A stretch of DNA of 31,431 bases from a virus. Where the stretch lies: positions 1 to 31,431 of the IMG/VR virus record IMGVR_UViG_3300048790_000015. One strand, 5' to 3'. The translations under genes were made by a program, and so were the position numbers. Below the pieces are notes generated by a model. That model was not told the origin of the DNA. It searched no databases and was given only the letters and a program-made list of their open reading frames with translations. Positions 29,380 through 31,431 of the stretch are shown here, piece after piece. Each line of letters opens with the position of its first letter. The first letter of the stretch is position 1.

Positions 29380-29784
29380 TTAAAAACTTCCGCTGGGGGT
29401 CTGGACTGCGCACAGCTCGATGATCGCTACCGTAACGATACTGCTCGGATTCCCCGTAACGCTATCCGTGACAGTAGCCGTCACTGATAACTGGCAGAGT
29501 TGCGATCCCTGGTACTGGTACGTCATGACCATAGACGAACCGGGAATCTGCAACGTCTGCGACGGCGTGGCCGGACCCGGAGGGATCGGGAGCGTCGTGA
29601 GCGGAATCATGTTGACATCGTTCGTGATGTTGTCTAGCTGGTACGCGGCCGCGGTCGGTACACATTCGGTCATTGTGTGATCGAGGTACGTCAAGTCAAC
29701 GAATACGTCGGCTCCCGCATACGAGCGGAAGTCGATGTAGGGCAGGATCGGTTGACCGGCGAGACCGCGATTGTTGATCGTCAT
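29380..29784 (-). CDS. Beta-rich 134-residue hypothetical structural protein
   Basis: This protein opens MTINNRGLAGQPILPYIDFRS and includes a hydrophobic/Thr/Pro-rich central part (MIPLTTLPIPPGPATPSQTL) and strands such as GSSMVMTYQYQGSQLCQLSVTATVTDSVT. This gives an immunoglobulin-like or other beta-sandwich look. The ATG immediately follows the TAA of the 23-codon gene upstream. It is probably a minor virion or assembly protein because it is transcribed with the head genes, but I recognise no family. Confidence 0.65.
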   Translation of the reverse strand: MTINNRGLAGQPILPYIDFRSYAGADVFVDLTYLDHTMTECVPTAAAYQLDNITNDVNMIPLTTLPIPPGPATPSQTLQIPGSSMVMTYQYQGSQLCQLSVTATVTDSVTGNPSSIVTVAIIELCAVQTPSGSF

Positions 29785-29856
29785 TTAGATCGGGTAGCTC
29801 TGGTTAGGACGCACGTTGATAAAGATGTTTCCGCATCGGAGAACAATTTTTATCAC
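29785..29856 (-). CDS. 23-residue microprotein gene
   Basis: This short frame exactly fills the gap between two genes. Its GTG start (29856) overlaps the upstream stop as GTGA, and its TAA is followed at once by the next ATG. The peptide begins MIKIVLRCGNIFINVR and ends in a Pro-Ile. It has an alternating strand-like pattern and one cysteine, and is not simply low-complexity. No independent ribosome site is needed because of the GTGA coupling. It may be a real microprotein or only a re-initiation bridge. Confidence 0.45.
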   Translation of the reverse strand: MIKIVLRCGNIFINVRPNQSYPI

Positions 29857-30164
29857 TTCGGCACCTTAATCATCGGTGCCTTTCCAGTCAGCACTCGGTT
29901 GGCTCGCGCGTGAATTCCCGCGTGTTGCTTATTCGACAACTCCCCCATGACCCAGCGCCGCGTGGCGTGAACCTTGGAGTCACGCGCATCCATCTTCATG
30001 CGTTGGCGCGGGGTGGGCTCCTTGTAACCCTGCAATTCGCCGTGTTGCTGGCCGGTCATGGACTCCGCCTTCTCGCCGGTCTTGGGGCGCTTGACCTTTG
30101 GGTCTTTGACCTTTTTCTTCGAGTCCGGCGCGAGCAGCGCGGCAATCAACGGGGAACTTGCCAT
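29853..30164 (-). CDS. Small basic phage protein, paralogue of the next upstream gene
   Basis: This 103-residue protein has a lysine-rich middle (KKKVKDPKVKRPKTGEKAES). Its last 35 residues contain KVHATRRWVMGELSNKQH, then IHARANRVLTGKA, which match the end of the neighbouring 68-residue protein (KARATQQWVKGRMSSSTR, IAAKANSILKGK). An AAAGG site lies 8-9 bases before the ATG. Function unknown. Such short basic proteins occur near head genes of many phages. It overlaps the microprotein gene by 4 bases. Confidence 0.72.
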   Translation of the reverse strand: MASSPLIAALLAPDSKKKVKDPKVKRPKTGEKAESMTGQQHGELQGYKEPTPRQRMKMDARDSKVHATRRWVMGELSNKQHAGIHARANRVLTGKAPMIKVPK

Positions 30165-30165
30165 A

Positions 30166-30372
30166 CTATTTACCTTTCAAAATTGAATTCGCCTTGGCGG
30201 CTATCTTTTCGCGAGTGGAGCTGGACATTCGGCCTTTGACCCACTGCTGAGTTGCGCGGGCTTTGGCATTTGCAGCGTGAGCGCGGTCCGGCATCGGGTA
30301 CTTCCCCGAGCTGGGTAGACCGAATTCGCTCTTCGGAATCTTCTTCCGCGCGGCGCTCGTCAACTTCGCCAC
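30166..30372 (-). CDS. Small basic phage protein (KYPMPD...AKANSIL type)
   Basis: This 68-residue protein uses a GTG start (30372), two bases after the upstream stop. It contains SEFGLPSSGKYPMPDRAHA followed by NAKARATQQWVKGRMS and KIAAKANSILKGK, a pattern I know from small uncharacterised phage proteins. It is basic and helical. The C-terminal 30 residues match the next gene (29853-30164), so the two probably arose by duplication. Role unknown. Confidence 0.75.
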   Translation of the reverse strand: MAKLTSAARKKIPKSEFGLPSSGKYPMPDRAHAANAKARATQQWVKGRMSSSTREKIAAKANSILKGK

Positions 30373-30374
30373 GG

Positions 30375-30758
30375 TTAAACACCGCTACCTGGGGTCACGT
30401 AGATCACCTGACCAGCGGCGCTTGAAATCACGCCGATGTAGTTCGGACTACCGGGAACGGTGAGAATCTTATCGCACCCAGGCGGAATGGGGTAGCTACC
30501 CGCCGTACCTGTCGGAATAGTAGCAACTGCGGTAGCCGTGATCGTTCCAAAGGCGACGTACACCACAACGCTACCGGCGTTGTAAATCTCGAACTGCGAA
30601 GTGGGCTGGCCCGTTGCCTGGCTGCCATAGTTGCCGACACCGGCTACCTGGGGCAGAAGGGCTGTGGAGGCGGTTAATCCCGCCGTCACCGCTATGGTGG
30701 AGGCGTTCGGGCCACCCTCGGGAGCGAAGGCCGAAGCGACTGCGTTAATATCTGACAT
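30375..30758 (-). CDS. Beta-rich 127-residue hypothetical protein
   Basis: This protein opens MSDINAVASAFAPEGGPNAS. The rest is Ala/Thr/Val/Gly-rich short strands (SQFEIYNAGSVVVYVAFGTITATAVATIP, GCDKILTVPGSPNYIGVIS), like a compact beta-sandwich. This is a composition seen in small phage capsid-decorating or fibre-associated proteins, but no family is recognised. Its ATG overlaps the stop of the 44-residue gene (TAATG). Confidence 0.65.
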   Translation of the reverse strand: MSDINAVASAFAPEGGPNASTIAVTAGLTASTALLPQVAGVGNYGSQATGQPTSQFEIYNAGSVVVYVAFGTITATAVATIPTGTAGSYPIPPGCDKILTVPGSPNYIGVISSAAGQVIYVTPGSGV

Positions 30759-30892
30759 TACTTTTTACCTTGCGCCCACTTGTCGAGCGCCTTCATTCGT
30801 TCGGCTTTACGGTCGCTATGCGCGGAGCCGCCTTTGACCTTCGGGGCCTTGTGCGACTGTTTCTTTTGGCCTTTCCAGACAGAGGCGGCCAC
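30758..30892 (-). CDS. 44-residue lysine-rich small protein
   Basis: This frame starts with GTG at 30892 and lies one codon after the stop of the upstream gene, in the same frame. Its TAA overlaps the next ATG as TAATG. The peptide is strongly basic: MAASVWKGQKKQSHKAPKVK, then GGSAHSDRKAERMKALDKWA and a KK end. Its lysine content and 'KWAQGK' ending recall the two basic neighbours. An AGGA site is about 10 bases upstream of the GTG. It may be a nucleic-acid-binding accessory protein; function unknown. Confidence 0.6.
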   Translation of the reverse strand: MAASVWKGQKKQSHKAPKVKGGSAHSDRKAERMKALDKWAQGKK

Positions 30893-30895
30893 CGT

Positions 30896-31126
30896 TTATC
30901 GGTCCTGAATAGCCGGGTCAGAATTCTTGCGGCCGCCGCTGTTCGCTGCCGCACGAGAATAAAGGCTCGACGCGGCGGAATCCAACTCGGAATCCGTGGT
31001 ACCGCTGTCCGAAGAGTGTCCTGTCGCGGTCACTTTATACGAGTCGCGGTTTTTTTCGAGCTTGTTCATGCTCTCGCCCTTAATGGTATCGCGACCAGTC
31101 TGAGCTTTCGCTGCTTCAATTGACAT
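30896..31126 (-). CDS. Hypothetical 76-residue polar protein
   Basis: The start ATG (31126) is preceded by AGAAGGA. The protein is polar and Ser/Asp/Lys-rich (TGHSSDSGTTDSELDSAASSLYSRAA), without cysteine or membrane segment, and is probably disordered. No family recognised. It lies in the cluster of small proteins leading into the packaging genes. Confidence 0.62.
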   Translation of the reverse strand: MSIEAAKAQTGRDTIKGESMNKLEKNRDSYKVTATGHSSDSGTTDSELDSAASSLYSRAAANSGGRKNSDPAIQDR

Positions 31127-31157
31127 TTGAGAAATCCTTCTTGAAAATAGAAAAAAC

Positions 31158-31430
31158 TTAAACCCCCAGGTTCTGGATGGTTACTGCGCTCGGGCCGGTG
31201 ATGGTCACGAGATACTTTCGCGTCAGGGTGGTTGCAATGGTGGCGGTGCCGGTGATGGTTACACCCGTGCCCGCGCTCAACGTCAAGGTGGACGCATCCT
31301 GGTTGTTGATCCAGAGTAGATAGCTGACCCGGCCACTGGTCACGTCGGGGACGCCGAACGGGGGGCCTTGCTCGATGCCTATCGCGGCAAGCTGTATGGC
31401 TACCACGTTCTTGAGGTACGCGATGATGTT
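31158..31430 (-). CDS. Beta-rich protein, 5' end outside window
   Basis: The frame is open to the window edge, so only the C-terminal 90 residues are seen. They read as short strands with Thr/Gly turns (TLTLSAGTGVTITGTATIATTL, YLVTITGPSAVTIQNLGV), a pattern I associate with phage virion beta-sandwich or jelly-roll proteins. A GTG at 31406 is the first internal start but is not needed. Role unknown; probably structural, since it is in the late unit. Confidence 0.6.
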   Translation of the reverse strand, partial: NIIAYLKNVVAIQLAAIGIEQGPPFGVPDVTSGRVSYLLWINNQDASTLTLSAGTGVTITGTATIATTLTRKYLVTITGPSAVTIQNLGV

Positions 31431-31431
31431 G

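Noticed and set aside
30758-31126. Stop-codon read-through joining the 76- and 44-residue genes (same frame, one codon apart)
   Set aside because: The GTG start and AGGA site explain the second gene, and TAA is the least leaky stop; no read-through signal was seen.

Overview
This window looks like about 31.4 kb of a double-stranded DNA tailed phage of podovirus type. The evidence is tight gene packing with many ATGA, GTGA and TAATG junctions, two opposed transcription units, a complete lysis cassette, and a structural block whose content and order follow the P22 pattern. That order is small terminase, large terminase, portal, scaffold, coat, gp4-like, gp10-like, ejection proteins, tailspike. 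The sequence is GC-rich, which suggests a GC-rich proteobacterial host, but I cannot name the host or the closest phage. I saw no integrase, repressor, RNA polymerase, tRNA or CRISPR array, so lifestyle cannot be decided from this window.

Left arm, plus strand (1-7342): a DNA replication and nucleotide unit. In order it holds the end of an Enc34-like (DUF2815) single-strand DNA-binding protein, a strong hairpin terminator, a 16-bp tandem duplication carrying a ribosome-binding site, a small hypothetical gene, a family A DNA polymerase with 3'-5' exonuclease, two small hypothetical genes, a VRR-NUC nuclease, an SNF2-type helicase and a DnaQ-like exonuclease with a C-terminal zinc ribbon. It ends with a small conserved phage protein, a DUF4406 protein, a DUF5664 (dATP/dGTP diphosphohydrolase-type) protein and an HslV/proteasome-like Ntn-hydrolase. 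This module resembles those of chi/Enc34-type siphophages, so the genome appears mosaic.

Right arm, minus strand (31430 down to 7314): read in transcription order it starts with a group of small beta-rich or lysine-rich proteins, including two tiny genes of 44 and 23 codons. Two consecutive GroES-like co-chaperonins follow, then small terminase, large terminase (overlapping the former by 158 bp), a small protein, portal, scaffold, P22-like coat protein with an inserted I-domain, a beta-rich 135-residue protein, gp4-like and gp10-like head-completion proteins, and a tail-fibre-like protein. Next come the lysis genes (a small protein, a membrane/coiled-coil protein, a GH24 lysozyme, a two-helix holin candidate, and a spanin pair with Rz1 nested inside Rz) and a 2-oxoglutarate/Fe(II) oxygenase-like gene. 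Three ejection proteins and a beta-helix tailspike complete the arm. The two arms converge and overlap tail to tail by 29 bp at 7314-7342.

The points most worth following are the two adjacent, dissimilar GroES-like genes, the enzyme-like domain buried in the 1199-residue ejection protein, the oxygenase between lysis and ejection genes, the terminase gene overlap, the 16-bp element flanking the scaffold gene, and a terminator placed directly ahead of the polymerase operon with almost no room for a new promoter.
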